Counted from the stretch's first letter, positions 1-11,913 are shown. The stretch: DNA of 64,000 nucleotides from Setomelanomma holmii (GCA_010015745.1 ML978220.1:128969-192968), one strand, 5' to 3'. Made by a program: numbers and translations. Notes: a model not told the origin generated them from the sequence alone.

Positions 1-3000
1 CCCAGCCATCGCGACCGTCACGTTTGTATTCCGAGTCCCAGGTTGCATCTTTCTGGAGCGTATCGAAGCGCACGAGGAGGTTGTCCGACTTTAGGTCGCC
101 GTGGACTATCCCCTTGGCGTGAAGAGCTTCAACCGTGCGGAAGAGTTCAATGGTGAAGAACATGGCGAGTTGCTCATCCATGACACCGTTCTCGGCTCTG
201 GCAATGTTGACCAGGTCAAGGAGTGTTCCCTGATCCCGAAACTCTTCAACCAGATAGCATTCATCCTTGAAGACATGCATCTCGTATGCGCTGACAATGG
301 AGTCGGCTGGACGCGAAACCCCAAGTCGTCGCTTGGCTTGCCGCATGATGTAGAACTCCCATGGTGTTGGTGGGTCTTCCATCTTGATGGCTTCGAGAGC
401 TTGTCGCTTGATGCAAAATTCTCCTTTGCCCATCTGTGCAGGTTGGTTCTTGGCGTCTTCATCCTCTACAGCTGTGCTCTCAACGAGATACACAGGTGCA
501 AAGGCGCCTTTGCCCAACTCGCGGCGAACGCTGTAAGTCCGGTCCGTTCCGGTGAACTTCAACGTGGGCGGCATCGCTAAGTTGGTCATCGTCTTGTCGC
601 TTGCATTCTTGCTCATCTTCGAGACCGCTTTAGTATATTTCCGAATGTCTGCTCCCTTGCTGTAGCTCTGTTCGGTGTCGGCAAAATAGCCGTCATATGT
701 TTCGAGAGGTGGCTGGGTCTCTTGGAGGATGATGTTGCGGATCGATTCATCAACTGGGTTGCATTGGGCATCCTTTATGATCGGACCGCTGGGTTTAGTG
801 ACTTTAGAAGCAGGATCCTTTGCGGCCAACGGCTTTCGTTTTGGCTCCTCAACGGAGTTTTTCTGTACCGGTTTTGTGTCTCGCAGCGCTAATTTTGCAA
901 CTTTACCTGGACCGTCAATGACTTGTCCAAGAAGATCTGAGAAGGGGCTACTGCAGGGCTCATCATCATCCTCAAGGATGGCAAGCGTACCCTTAGACCG
1001 TGACGGCGTCTTGGCTGCAAAGTAGTCCTTCTGAGCCAAAGCTGTCACAATGCCCAACGATGATTCTGTCTTCTCAACGATCGGCGTCATGAATGGCAGG
1101 CGACTATTAGCAGCCTGGACCGGGTCTCTGTATGGCCGCATCGACGCGTTATAGTCTTCTGGGGGAACAGGAACAAATCGACTGGGTAAAGATGCAGGTG
1201 CTGCCAGCGATGTTGGCGTAATCAGATCGGGATCATAAGTCTCCGCCGATTCGACTTGCTGTTCTGCCTCAACCTCTTCAAAGTCATCGTCCTCTGACTG
1301 CCCCGAGTCCTCATCCGACTCACTTTGTCGATGCTCTTGAGGCACATGCTTGCTCTCGGTGAAGTCAGACCAATCTGAAACACTCTTGACGTCGGTATTA
1401 TCTCCTTCAGTGTCAATGTCTTCGTGATTCAGCACTGTAGTCCCGAGTGTGAAGTCTCCAGCTGTCGTTTCGTCTCCGTACTCGCTGGTTGCACATGATA
1501 TGCCACCCGTGCCTGTACTCTCGCCGCCGCTAGTATAGGCATCGTCGTCCTCGTCACTACTCTCGTCTCCGCTTTGAACTTCGGTGACACTTTCATCTGG
1601 GGTCTTCAGGGGCTCATTGAAGATGTCGTAGATTTCATCCATGGCTTCTTTAGTGTGCAGTGTCATGGTAGCTTCACGAACACTCTTCTTCCGCCGAATC
1701 TTTGGCTTGCTGGGAGAGTCTAAATTTGTTTGGACTGTCGTGTGTTAGCAAGACGCAAGTTGCATATTCAGGGATCGACATACTGGTTTGGGGTTCACCG
1801 CGGACCTCTTTGATATCCATGACTTTGATCTTTCGCGTGCGGTTGGCTTTCTCCTCTCGCCGAGCCCTTCGTGCAGCCTTTGCCTTCTCCATGTCTTCTT
1901 GCGACGGGGGCGTGTTCTCGTCGTTGGCATCAACCTCATCATCAATGCTGCCCTTGAGAGGCACAGTCTTTAGCTTTGTCGGTTGCTCTTCCACCTGCTT
2001 AGGCGCAAGTGGCGCGGCCTTGGATACTGCTTGCTTTGCTAGAGCCGCTGCTTCTGCTTGTGCCCTGGCCTCGTCTTGCTCTTTGCGGCGTATGGCTGCC
2101 CAGTCATAATCCATCCATCCCCTGTGTTTCGCACGTAATTCCTCGAACGAGTACTCTTCCGACATGGGGCTATCATGGTTAGGGTACACCTTCGCAAGGT
2201 CTACATAGACGACCTCGAGTCTGCCGGTCTTGGGGTTCAACGCCTGCTGGTGTTCACGCAACGGGTGGGGTTTGAAGGTTTCGTCATAAGAGTCTGATTT
2301 GGTCTGAATACAAAAAGGCAAACGCCAACCAATTAGTCCTGTGATCGTAAATATATGAAGGGGAGTGATGCGCGTGGCTCAACTCACCTCATCCTTGAAG
2401 ATCATCATCTTCTGTACGCCTGTGTTCTTCTTCCCGACCTTCAAAGTCTCCCCTGCCCATGGGCGTGCCTCCGCTGTGTTCTCTTTCTTGCGATCTGCCA
2501 ACGACCCAATGCTGTCCCATCCCTCTGTGCTGCCGCTTGACCCGGTCCGCGCTGGCTCATCGCCGTCTGAAAAGATTGCAAGCTTTGGCTTGCCAGATTT
2601 CGATGTAGCTACAGGTGTGCGTGATTGTTGCGCTTGTGGGTTAGCAAGAGCCGGTGAGGCATGGGCAAAGAGGTCAATCTTTGCTGCCAAAGCAGGACGA
2701 ATTGCAGGCAGAGCCGGACTTGTTGGCTCTGGGGCTTCCTGTGGGCGGCTCTCGAAGCGATGCTGGAACTCGCCATACTTGCGCACTAAGCGCTCTACCG
2801 GACGTGCATCGCGCTCAATGCCCAGAGCATACACTTCCTCCGCCTGCGTCCACCTCCCAGCCGCTTCCAGCCATGCAGCGAACTCCTCGTAGAATAGCGC
2901 CAGCTTCTCGCCAATATTGTGTCGCGCAAGATAAGCGAAAGTCTCCCGTGGCGCATCTGAGAAGAGTCGAATGTAGTGCAGCCACAGCTTCAAGTAGCGT

Positions 3001-3368
3001 GGGTCGTTCTTGTAGAGCGCGGATGACTGGAACGCCTTGGTCGCGCGCTCGAGCAGCGGACATAGCTGTGATTGTGGTGTGTTTTGGGCTGACGGGTATG
3101 CGTCCAGCGTCCACTTGACATAGCGGTCGTAGATGTCAAGAGGATCGTCGGATTCGTCGATTGCGAGCAGTTCCTTTTCGAATTGTTGTCGCACGGCATT
3201 TTGTGCATCTTGTGTTTGCGAAGGAGACGGAGTATGGCCGGCCGCTGCAGTCAGTGGCGGTGTGTACAGCTGTGCGAGGGCCTTTGCGGAGCGGCCGCTT
3301 GGAAGCGATTGTATGTTTTCCTTCTGGTTCTCGATTATCTCGAAGTCGATAAGGTCGTCGGAACCCAT
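1..3368 (-). CDS. BUB1: Spindle checkpoint kinase, fused MAD3/BUB1 (MadBub) type, partial
   Basis: Mitotic checkpoint serine/threonine kinase acting at kinetochores with Bub3. The ATG at 3368 begins a protein with a KEN box at residues 16-18, followed by the Mad3/BUB1 TPR-like homology region (about residues 55-215). After an intron near 2300-2375 comes a Bub3-binding GLEBS-like segment (EEYSFEELRAKHRGW) near 2110-2165. After a second intron near 1737-1790 there is a Bub1 CD1-like segment (HTKEAMDEIYDIFNEPL), a long acidic Ser/Asp-rich linker, then a kinase domain with glycine loop (ELGKGAFAPVY) and catalytic loop HGDLKSDNLL close to position 90. The C-terminal half of the kinase lies beyond the left edge. 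A KEN box together with a kinase domain marks the unduplicated Mad3/Bub1 form known in many filamentous fungi. The start is supported by the full N-terminal domain. Family assignment is firm; exact splice sites are read by eye. Confidence 0.93.
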
Positions 3369-3815
3369 GGCGCCGGTGGGGTATCAAAAAGTAGAATAAA
3401 CAAGAAACCAGGACCCTAATTACGAATATGAAGCAAAAGCCTTACCTGGTGTCGCTGCTGCTGAATGTTGTTGCGACGGTAGTGGGGTCGGGTGGGAAAG
3501 TGCTCGAGCGCGCTTCCCCCAAGCTAGCGGTTACCATGGAAACAGACACCCTGAGCGTCACGCCAGCATCAGCACCAGCACACCTGACTTGACGTACCTG
3601 CCATGGCTGAGAACAATCATAGGTGGTAGTTGAGTGTCTTTCACGGTAGTTGGACCAGTCCAGGTCAACTTCCCAACCACAAAGAACTTGTTGTAATCAC
3701 AAAGGATCCGGGTCTATCACAAAGAACTTGTTATTACGCGTGTGCTCGAACAATTCCAGGAGATCAAGTATAGTATCCTCGTAACTTACTCACTTTAAGT
3801 TCTTGCCTTCACAGA
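3369..3815. other. Intergenic, upstream of BUB1
   Basis: No gene is seen. It should contain the BUB1 promoter. The 15-base direct repeat CACAAAGAACTTGTT occurs at 3678-3692 and 3718-3732. An ACGCGT (MluI cell-cycle box core) lies at 3736-3741, about 370 bases upstream of the BUB1 start. A regulatory role for either is inference. Confidence 0.4.
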
Positions 3816-3884
3816 ATATTCAAACAGTACACTGTTCTACCTCCACAGAAACTCTTCTTCTACCAAATCCCTCACAACAACAAA

Positions 3885-3950
3885 ATGACTGGCTTCAATA
3901 CAGTCCCCAGCTGCACTGTTCAGCGTGGTATCGTTGGTACCATTGTATAG
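3885..3950 (+). CDS. Possible 21-residue peptide ORF, copy 1
   Basis: Short ORF starting MTGFNTVPSCTVQR and ending at TAG 3948-3950. It is included only because the tandem copy at 4052 encodes almost the same first 14 residues and the differences between copies lean to synonymous positions. No signal peptide or domain is visible and no family is recognised. It could instead be part of a non-coding transcript or a relic of a longer gene. Confidence 0.3.
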   Translation: MTGFNTVPSCTVQRGIVGTIV

Positions 3951-4051
3951 TCTCCTGGACTCTTGTTTCAGCTCAGCTGAACACACAACCAGTACACCTT
4001 TTCAAGCATCGCCATCGCTCTCTTTCTACTCCAACCACTTGCACCAACAAG

Positions 4052-4138
4052 ATGACTGGCCTCAACACAGTCCCTAGCTGCATCATTCAGCGTGATGCGG
4101 CGGCTTCCGTTGCACAGGCATCCACCCAATATTGCTGA
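4052..4138 (+). CDS. Possible 28-residue peptide ORF, copy 2
   Basis: Short ORF starting MTGLNTVPSCIIQR and extending to an alanine-rich tail ending at TGA 4136-4138. It pairs with the ORF at 3885. Between copies, F/L, T/I and V/I changes are conservative and other changes are silent, which hints at past selection on the peptide. It lies about 100 bases beyond the 3' end of the convergent alcohol dehydrogenase gene. Function unknown. Confidence 0.3.
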   Translation: MTGLNTVPSCIIQRDAAASVAQASTQYC

Positions 4139-4238
4139 AAAGGCTCCGAATTCGATGTAGCTTCGTTGCTTATTTAATATACAATCGTTCCATGCTCCTC
4201 CAAGTTCCGATGCGTTCGCGCCCAACTAACACCTCCAA

Positions 4239-5463
4239 TCACTCAAACACCACCCCCATGCGCCCTTGTGCCTTATGTGCATTCATAAGCTCAATCATCT
4301 TCGGTACCTCCTCTAACTTATACGTCGACATATGTGGCTTAATATCATGTTTTGCAGAGAACTCGATTGCTTCCTTCATATTATAGCACGCTTTATCACA
4401 TCAGCAATGTTCCCAACTTAATCAGACTTGTGCACAACTTACTTCCATTGTTCGATCCTTTGATCTTGTACCTTCCCAACGCGACGTCCAGACCATTAAA
4501 TTCCAACGGCTGGCGCGGAATGCCCACCACCATAATCATGCCCTCGCCAGGCTTGACGATAGCAGGACAATCGTCGTACGACCGCTTGCTTGCAGTGAAG
4601 TTGACTGCAGCTTGGACGCCGCCACCCGTGAGCTCGACGATCTTGTTCTTGTAGTCTTTGTCCGTTATGGAATTGAAGACATGGTCTGCGCCACAATTTT
4701 TGGCCTCTTGGATGGCCACTTCCGTGATATCGATGCCGACGACTTTGTACCCCATCGCTTTTGCGTACTGTATGCCCATGTGGCCTAGGCCTCCGCAGCC
4801 GATGACGGCGAGCCATGATCCGGCGGGCAGTTCGCAGTCAGCGATGCCGTGGTATGCTGTGACGCCTGCGCAGAAGAGAGGTGCTGAGGACTTGGGATCG
4901 ACTATGAAGTGTCAGTCTAATTTGCAGTGCCAGTTGTAGGAGGGAACGCACGATTCTCTGGCAAGACCATTGCGTTCCTAGCATCGACCACCGCATACTC
5001 GGCAAAATATCCGTTTTCTGAGAAACCCTGCATCTTCGTCTTCCCTGTCTTGCACCAGCTGTTGTGTACGTTCTTGCAGGCGTAGCAGTCGAAGCAGCAT
5101 TCTACAGCGCATATGAAGCCTACTGGGTCGTTCTCCCCGAACTTGCTGGCTACCGAGCCTGAGCCTGTGGATACGACGCGCCCGGTTGCTTCATGGCCGA
5201 TTGTTACGGGGTTCTTGCCGAGGATCAGGCCCTGATCATTGGGCTCGAAGAGCATGACGTCTGAGTGGCAGAGGGAGGCGCATGAGATCTTGACGAGGAT
5301 CTCGTGAGGCTGAGGTGTCGGGATGGGGATCTCGTTGAGGTGTAGCTTGTTGTCGCGGGCGTCACTGGTGTCTGGTGAGAAACCTAGCTATGTATTGACA
5401 TTGTGACTGTTGCACTCACTACTGTTGTGCAAGCATTGTCTTCTTGTCTAGTATCGAGCCCAT
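4239..5463 (-). CDS. Zinc-dependent alcohol dehydrogenase (MDR family)
   Basis: Cytosolic-type NAD(P)-dependent alcohol dehydrogenase of the medium-chain family. A short first exon (MGSILDKKTM, ATG at 5463) is followed by an intron near 5370-5420. The GroES-like domain has the catalytic zinc ligands in CASLCHSDV and GHEATG, and a structural zinc cluster C-x2-C-x2-C-x7-C at about 5060-5100. An intron near 4906-4950 precedes the Rossmann domain with glycine motif GCGGLGHMG. A last intron near 4395-4445 leads to the C-terminal exon ending GRMGVVFE. All expected ligands are present and the length (about 360 residues) suits the family. Substrate cannot be told from sequence; a propanol-preferring or aryl/aliphatic alcohol role is possible. 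Confidence 0.9.
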
Positions 5464-6230
5464 GGTGCGGTCTGTCCTATTGGGTATGGTTTGTCGTAAA
5501 GTTCATGCAAAGGGTCGCAGGTAAGTGTCCCTGGTTGGAGAGGTGAATATGGAATGTAAGATGTTTGTAAGTAAAGTGATACATATTAGAGATTAGCTAT
5601 GTAGTATATGCTGCAAAAACTTTTGCAAGTTACGGGTCTAGTAAAAGCGGGAAAGCTGTGCCGCTGTGACAGAGGAAGATGGTTACCGAAAAGCAGTTGA
5701 AGTGCGACGCGTGAAAAACAATGACGCGCTCGTGCGAACCTTAAAACCGGGTATACAAGAATGGACACTCTATGAAGACATAGGAAAGCCGTGCCGACGA
5801 ACACGACGGGTATCTCTGATGAAATAAGAAATATTCATGCGGCGGACAGCGATGTTGTTGCTGTAAAGAGATGATGCGTTAAGGCTTTACCCCACACTTT
5901 GAAAGCCCCCGCACCCGCACCTTGCAGGTTCACGATCACTCGGGACGTCGGAGCCAAGATCCCGAGTAGCCATATAGGTTTGTCTTGAGTTGTGTAACCA
6001 GCCTTCGATCCTTCGACTGAATCGTCACCTTGCCGCATTATGCTGATCCAGGCTCGTGGAACTTTGGTTCTGCGGTGTCGTTCTGCAGACTCGATGTTGC
6101 AAGGTGTGGCAAATGTCCGCAGGCAGAAACTGGCGCCTTCTGCACAGCGTGCTGCTCGCGACTTTTTGCTATCGCGGCAGCACTTGACCACGCATTTTAC
6201 TCTGCAGCGTAGACGCGCAATTGTGCATGC
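5464..6230. other. Intergenic, no gene seen
   Basis: Contains the promoter of the alcohol dehydrogenase gene and the 3' flank of the next gene. No convincing coding or RNA feature is seen. Confidence 0.5.
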
Positions 6231-6587
6231 TCAGATGGCAGCGACTTCGCGTCTGACTGTCCACTTCCAGGGCAGGACGAATCGAATCCAGCCATCCTTG
6301 TCCTTGGCGGTAGCCGTCTTCTTCGGCGCAGTTGATGTTGCCATGTTTGCCATGTATAGAGCGTATGACACCTCCATCTTCCTCATTGCCTCCTCTTTCA
6401 TGGCCGCGCAGGCCATGGGATCGTGCTCCCAATCCGGGTTGCTCTCCTGTGTATGGTCGCCGCGATATCTTGGTGACGTCGTTGGCCAGCCAAAGTCCTT
6501 AACGATGTAGAGTGTGGGAAGAGAATCGTAATCGGATCGCATTGAGTCCATTGACATCTTCTCGTTGATAATTGACAGATCGGACAT
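6231..6587 (-). CDS. Hypothetical small protein, 118 residues
   Basis: Single-exon ORF with a genuine ATG at 6587. The product is hydrophilic, with a serine/methionine-rich start, a central segment rich in Trp, Pro, Asp and His (GWPTTSPRYRGD, PDWEHDPMA), a helix-prone KEEAMRKMEVSYALYMANMAT stretch, and a Lys-rich then Trp-rich end (FVLPWKWTVRRE). No signal peptide, membrane segment or known domain is visible. The composition looks protein-coding but I do not recognise the family. It stands alone between the alcohol dehydrogenase and the GH15 gene. Confidence 0.5.
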   Translation of the reverse strand: MSDLSIINEKMSMDSMRSDYDSLPTLYIVKDFGWPTTSPRYRGDHTQESNPDWEHDPMACAAMKEEAMRKMEVSYALYMANMATSTAPKKTATAKDKDGWIRFVLPWKWTVRREVAAI

Positions 6588-7177
6588 ATTGGCGACGGTG
6601 TGAAAAGGTCCGTCTCTGACGCGTTGATGATGAGGTAAGGGAGGACTGCAGGTGGTGTGGAAGTGCGCTGGACAGGTGCGAGCAGCGAATGAAGTAATTA
6701 ATTTGGCTGAAGAAGCGTTTATATCATTGTTGTCTCAATCTGTTGTGGTGGTGAAAGGATTGTCTTGGTGCGAGGTGACGAGTGAAACATGAATCAAAGC
6801 CAGGAATGTGCCCTTGTGATATTGCGATGGTGCGTCAGGGGCTGTGCAGCCACCAAAGCCCAGGCCGGCGGTAAATTCCTTGCTAGCGATCCTGAGCCGC
6901 ACCGCGGACAACGCACAGTGACGCGCTATCACGACCACCGCGTCACTCCACAATCAAGGCCGTGTTCCATGTCCAACCAGACCGGGTTCCCAATTTCCTG
7001 ATGCGACGACTGCAAGCCGTGCACTCATGCATACACAACCCTATCAAGCCCCTCTCCCGTCCACTGCCGTTCCTCATTCGGTCGTACATGGCCTCGTGAT
7101 CTTCTCCAGCTGTCAGCAGTACCAAAATATGCTGAGCAGTGCGAACTTCACGAGCCGACCTGGTCGAGACCTTCTGC
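6588..7177. other. Intergenic, no gene seen
   Basis: Separates the hypothetical gene from the 3' end of the GH15 gene. Only short overlapping frames without coding character are visible. Confidence 0.5.
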
Positions 7178-9562
7178 CTACGCTTTTCTGCCGTTTCCGT
7201 TTAGGGTTCTATCCAAGTTGAATGCGGCCGAGATCAATGCTAAGTGTGAGAAAGCTTGTGGAGTGTTGCCTAGCTGCTCCCCAGAGTTTGCGATTTCTTC
7301 AGAGAAGATGTGCAGATGGTTGCCAAACGTGAGCATATTCTCGAAATTGGAGACTGCCTGCTTCAAGTACTTTTCTTCGTAGGCTCCGGCCTGTATCGAG
7401 TCTTAGTGAGTATAGATAAGCGCATCGGAAACGTACTCTTGTCAATGCCTCCACTAACCAGAATGTGCACATGCTGAAAGCCCCTTCCCGACCGCCCACG
7501 CCATCGTCGCTCAGCGCGTGGTTATAACGATACACCAGCCCAGTGCTCGTAAGTCCACCTTTCTCTGGAGGTTTCAGTATCCGGTCCAGTGTCTTCGTGA
7601 AGCGCGGGTCAACAGGTGAGATGAAGAAGACCAACGGTGCAATCAAGACCGCAGAGTCAAGTATCTCGTTAGCCTCGTAGCTTTGGATAAAGCACTGCAG
7701 CTTTTCGTTGTACCCCTTTGTCATCACCTCTTCATAGATCTCGTCTCGAACTCTATACCACTCCGCACGATGAGGGCAAGGAAAGCTTCTCTTGTCCGCC
7801 AAACGAAGAGCTCTATCCAAAGAAACCCATAGCATAATCTTGCTGTACACGAAATTGCTTTTTTTGCCGCGAACCTCCCATATGGACATATCCGCCTCTT
7901 GCCAGATTGTGCAGACATAATCGGCTATCTCTCTGACTGATAGCCATTGATCGTATGTGACTGGCTTGCCGAATCTGTTGAAGAGGTATATACCGTCCAT
8001 CAGCTCGCCGTAAATATCTAATTGTATGTGGAAGGCTGCGCCGTTTCCGATTCGAACTGGTTGGCTGCCTCTGTACCCCTCTAGATGCGGCAATTCAGTC
8101 TCTGGTATATCGGTCGATCCCCATATGGTGAACATGATGGGTAATGCTCCGTGGCGTGCCTTGGCTTCTTTCATACGCTGGAAAATGTAGCCGGTGTAGG
8201 CTTCCGCCTCTTGACTGTAACCCATACGAAGCAGTATGTAGATGGTGAAGGAGGCGTCGCGCACCCAGGAATAGCGGTAGTCCCATTGTCTCGATCCCCC
8301 AATGGCTTCAGGAAGAGAAAAGGTCGGGGCAGCGACTATCGCACCGGATGGCTCGAAGATCAGCATCTTCAGCAACAACAGGCTTCTCGTCACCACTTCT
8401 GACCAACGACCCATGTACTTGCTCTGTGATATCCACCGAAACCAATACTCATGCGTGCTCGTCTGCAGCTCATTCACCATAGCTGTATCGATAAGCTCTG
8501 GGCTATGATCTTCTGCATCTCGCAAAATGAATGAGACAGCCTGGCCCTCGTGAAGACGGAAGCTCGCGACGACTCCATCGCCGAGCGTGGAGGCAGTGGA
8601 TGACTTTTCGAACACTATTCGTGGACAGGGCCTATCTTCTTCGTCACCACAGTCGACTGTAGCATTCAGTTCCAAGGATAGTGTTTCGGACGCGAAGGTG
8701 ACCCGTTGCTGGCACTGGCCTTTAGCGTTATCCTTCAGTCCCTCAAGGGTGGCTGTATGTTTGTCTTGGGCATAATCTGTAGCAGAGTTAGCGTGGCAAA
8801 TACATATAGGAACCCTATACCTACTGAAAGCGGGGAAGACCTCGACATTGACCTATACGCAGACAGAGTTAGCGAAGCTCTCGTCGATGGTCAAATGAGA
8901 GGATTTACAGACATCAACATAGCCACGCATACACTCTACCCTTCTTACAAGCCACTTCCTCAGATCCGCTCGCTCAGGTACTTTGCCTGTGTGCTCGCTC
9001 GCTAAAACTGTATCTTGGTATGCAGCATCTCGGGTCCTGTTGTTTGGTCTTGGGAAGACTGTCTTGCGTTAGTGACGTCCTAGCAGAATATGCACCGTGT
9101 GCTTCATCCTTCGCACCCATCCTAAACATCACAGATACTTACAGTCAATCAGGTTCAAGACTCCTTCTTCTCCGAGACAGCGTGTTTGTAGAATATTGCT
9201 TGATGGTAGGTAGGTCTGCTTTGTGGTGCAGATGTCATCGCTGCTGGGATTGATTGAGAAGTGTCCGCCTTTGTCTTGGTCCAGGATCCGGCAGAAAACC
9301 GACGGTGAATCAAAGTGAGGCCTGACGTATTAGCAAAGCAGGAGGTCATGTTTAGTAGTGCGTACCAGCACATGTAATCCAGACCACCTGAAGTACACAG
9401 ACTCGACGTTAGTGTTGTGTCGCACATGAGTTGCGCACTGGTAGACTTACCGTCAGTAGCAACCATTGCACACGTCCTCATATTTCCGATGAGGCCGTAG
9501 TCTTCGATCTTTGCAATTGTCAGATTATGACGCTCAACAGGGCCTACATATCTGATAGACAT
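7178..9562 (-). CDS. GH15-family glycoside hydrolase (glucoamylase/trehalase-like)
   Basis: Predicted alpha-glycoside hydrolase with the architecture of the prokaryote-like GH15 branch. From the ATG at 9562 the N-terminal beta-domain reads YGLIGNMRTCAMVATDG, then after small introns GLDYMCWPHFDSPSVFCRILD. Further short introns interrupt the gene near 9360-9460, 9060-9140, 8850-8920 and 8775-8825. The long exon 8675-7440 holds the (alpha/alpha)6 catalytic domain: WDYRYSWVRDASF at about 8250-8285, YRGSQPVRIGNGA near 8035-8075, and a late VGGREGAFSMCTFW segment. A final exon ends at 7178. No signal peptide is seen, so the enzyme is probably intracellular. Related proteins include bacterial/archaeal trehalases and glucoamylases; the substrate cannot be fixed here. 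Carries at least six introns. Confidence 0.87.
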
Positions 9563-10231
9563 ACTGGCATGTATCCATTGGCTGAGCGCCTTGAGGGTTG
9601 AGCTGTCTGCGTACCCGACGCCACTCGCTTCATGGTTGGGACCTGCATTTCTTTGTTGCTATGCTCTCTGTAGAGCTCAGTTCCGGTATTTCGTTCTATA
9701 CTGGCAGTGTATGGTGTTGTAATGTCGCGAAGCAATTGTGCCTTAGCGTGTAAGCTATCAGTTCTAGAAGTGGGCATTATCGATGCATCATCCGGGATGG
9801 CCGGATTAGATGGAAGTCGCGGAAGGACCGAAGCGGACCTATTAAATCACAGTTACGAGGAGAGGAGTCGTGGTCCGTGGTGGAGCCAATAATGATCAAG
9901 TGTGACGTCAGGTGGTCTCACCCTTGCAGCAACCGAGTAAACATCGTGACTTCTTCCACTTCACAAGTGATAATGAGCCACTACCTTCAACCTTCAACAT
10001 TTGAGCCCGCCAAGAACTTGATTACATGTTTCATTCAAGGGCTAGACGGTTCTACCACGACTGTGCAATATTTTCTGCGCTACCTGGTGCCATCGACAAT
10101 GTCGGTGCGGAGGTCACGAGCTTGGAAGGCTAGAGTGTGGTGAGCCTATTGCACCCGACATAAGTGAAGCGCACATATTGGAGGTCCAATCCTAGATGTA
10201 CGACCGAAGAGATCTATACAATTGACAAAAA
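9563..10231. other. Intergenic, no gene seen
   Basis: Promoter side of the GH15 gene and 3' flank of the F-box gene. No supported feature. Confidence 0.5.
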
Positions 10232-11913
10232 CTACGCTTTAGGCAGATTCACGACTTGGATATAATCCTGCGCCTGCTTCCACAAGGTGTACGGACCTAT
10301 CGCGGTATGCAAGTACTCAAATAGAGCAACGTAAACCATCTTCATACCCTAGACTGAGTCAGCATCGGTACTTGACCACAAGGATTCAGCTCACATCAAA
10401 ATATGCCTTCACTTTGGTAACAGGAGTACCGAAGCCGATTTTCTTTTCTTTATGTTCTGATGCTGATCCGGCAATCGCTGAGTAAGAACCGGTTTTATTC
10501 AGGATGCACAGCGCATGTATGCCACGATCGCTATACGTCACTCGAAAGCCACGCAGTATGCCCCCCGTTAGGAGAGTGGTCTCGTTGGACTCTAGGATAT
10601 ATCCAATGGTTTCCTCGCTACTATCGGCGAGGCAGAGCCGAAGGCCGGTCACATAAGTTATGCCATTGTAGAAGGGTAAGACTGAAACTTTGACAGCCAC
10701 GACCGGCTGAGATAGCGTAATGTATCTCTTGAAGAGTGGCCTGCACCCGAGATGGAACGGCTGAAACTCGCTGTCAAGCAATTGGCCATATGCACATTCC
10801 CAACGCGCAGTGTCCTCAGGCTCCAATTTTGGCTGCCATATAGAGGCAAGAGCTCTGCCAGTGGGTTCTGCAGTGCCAAAATTTGATTGGTGTGAGGTAA
10901 AGGAGCGAAGTGCATACACGATCGGCTGCAGAAGGTTTCAGATACGGCGACGATTAGCCAAGAGACGAGGATTGCACTCGGATTTGAGGACTTCATACAC
11001 AGTTCTCGGGTCGGACACGGCGCGAACCTTGATGGCGCCGACTTTGTGAAGCCAAGGCTCGATGACATATTCGAGGTCTTGCCCAGCTCGGAATCTGGAA
11101 TGCCAGAATGACTTGTTGAGAGGAGTTCCGGCGACAGCTCTTGACGAGAGCTTTGCGTTGAGGACGTCTCGCGATGGTAGAAGCATCATGATATGCTCGA
11201 TAAGTTCTGTGGGGAGGGTCCAGAAACAGTCCCACACTTCTTTGTTCCCAAATAGTGTCTTTGCAATGGGGCTTCCGCGCTGGTTATGGCAGATGCTTTG
11301 TCGAAGGCGGCACTCCGTCTCATGGATGTTCAATCTTCTCACAATCTCGTAGCTGTTGAGGATGATTGGATCACACTGCCAGAACACACCTAGACGCGTC
11401 GCCTCCGGGTTCAAGTGCATGCTCGAATTATCGACGTCGTCGCTAGCGTACAGACCGCCATATGTGTGTCCCCAATTCACTACCTGGTACTCGGACATTA
11501 CCAAACGACCGGAGAAACAAGTTCAGGGTATGAACATTGGTAGGCTGAGGATAGAGGGCCAACTCGAGCATTTTCCAACACGCTGCATGGATGAGGAATC
11601 CAGTGGTAGCAGAATAGGGGTGCACGGTTCCATCAGGAAGCAAGCTGGGAGTTGCCGAATAATTTGTCGCACTTGCGGCTGGAGCCTCCTCGTGGTGCGG
11701 ACGTGGGCTGTAGTTGAAGTCGCGAGGTAGTCTTGTTGCGTCCCTGTCTACAAACAATGCTCTGCCACCAACTCCAGAGACGTGCGGATTTCCATACTCG
11801 AGGCGATCGATAAAGACTGCGCGAACGTGATGATACCAGATGAATGGATTGTGCTCGTCACCCAGGTTCATATAACTGGTGGCCCCGCATATATTGCAGT
11901 GGAGTTCAGGCAT
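10232..11913 (-). CDS. F-box protein, possibly inactivated by an in-frame TGA
   Basis: The ATG at 11913 starts a Cys-containing N-terminus (MPELHCNICGA) of unknown function. An intron (about 11390-11501) joins in phase to the next exon, which carries an F-box-like motif (LPTELIEHIMMLLPSRDVLNA) near 11155-11215, and a last intron (about 10349-10394) precedes the C-terminal exon ending VVNLPKA. Three exons of 412, 995 and 117 nt keep one frame for 507 codons, but a TGA at 10938-10940 interrupts it after NRRRI. Either a 75-nt intron (GTGTAT at about 11001 to CTGCAG) removes it, or a Trp codon TGG became TGA. The flanking residues (ANRRRI-x-NLLQPIVYAL) look coding, so I favour a nonsense change. 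F-box proteins bring substrates to SCF ubiquitin ligases; the target is unknown. Confidence 0.65.

Larger units (their letters stand above)
3816..4138 (+). repeat. Diverged tandem duplication, offset 167 bases
   Basis: Two similar segments lie head to tail, about 3816-3950 and 3983-4138. Both have an A/C-rich leader (CAGTACAC, then CTACCAAATCCCTCAC against CTACTCCAACCACTTGC), then an ACAA(C/G)A-ATG context, and then nearly the same short coding stretch. Many differences inside the coding stretch fall at third codon positions (AAT/AAC, CCC/CCT). The copies diverge fully after the QR codons. Confidence 0.7.
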
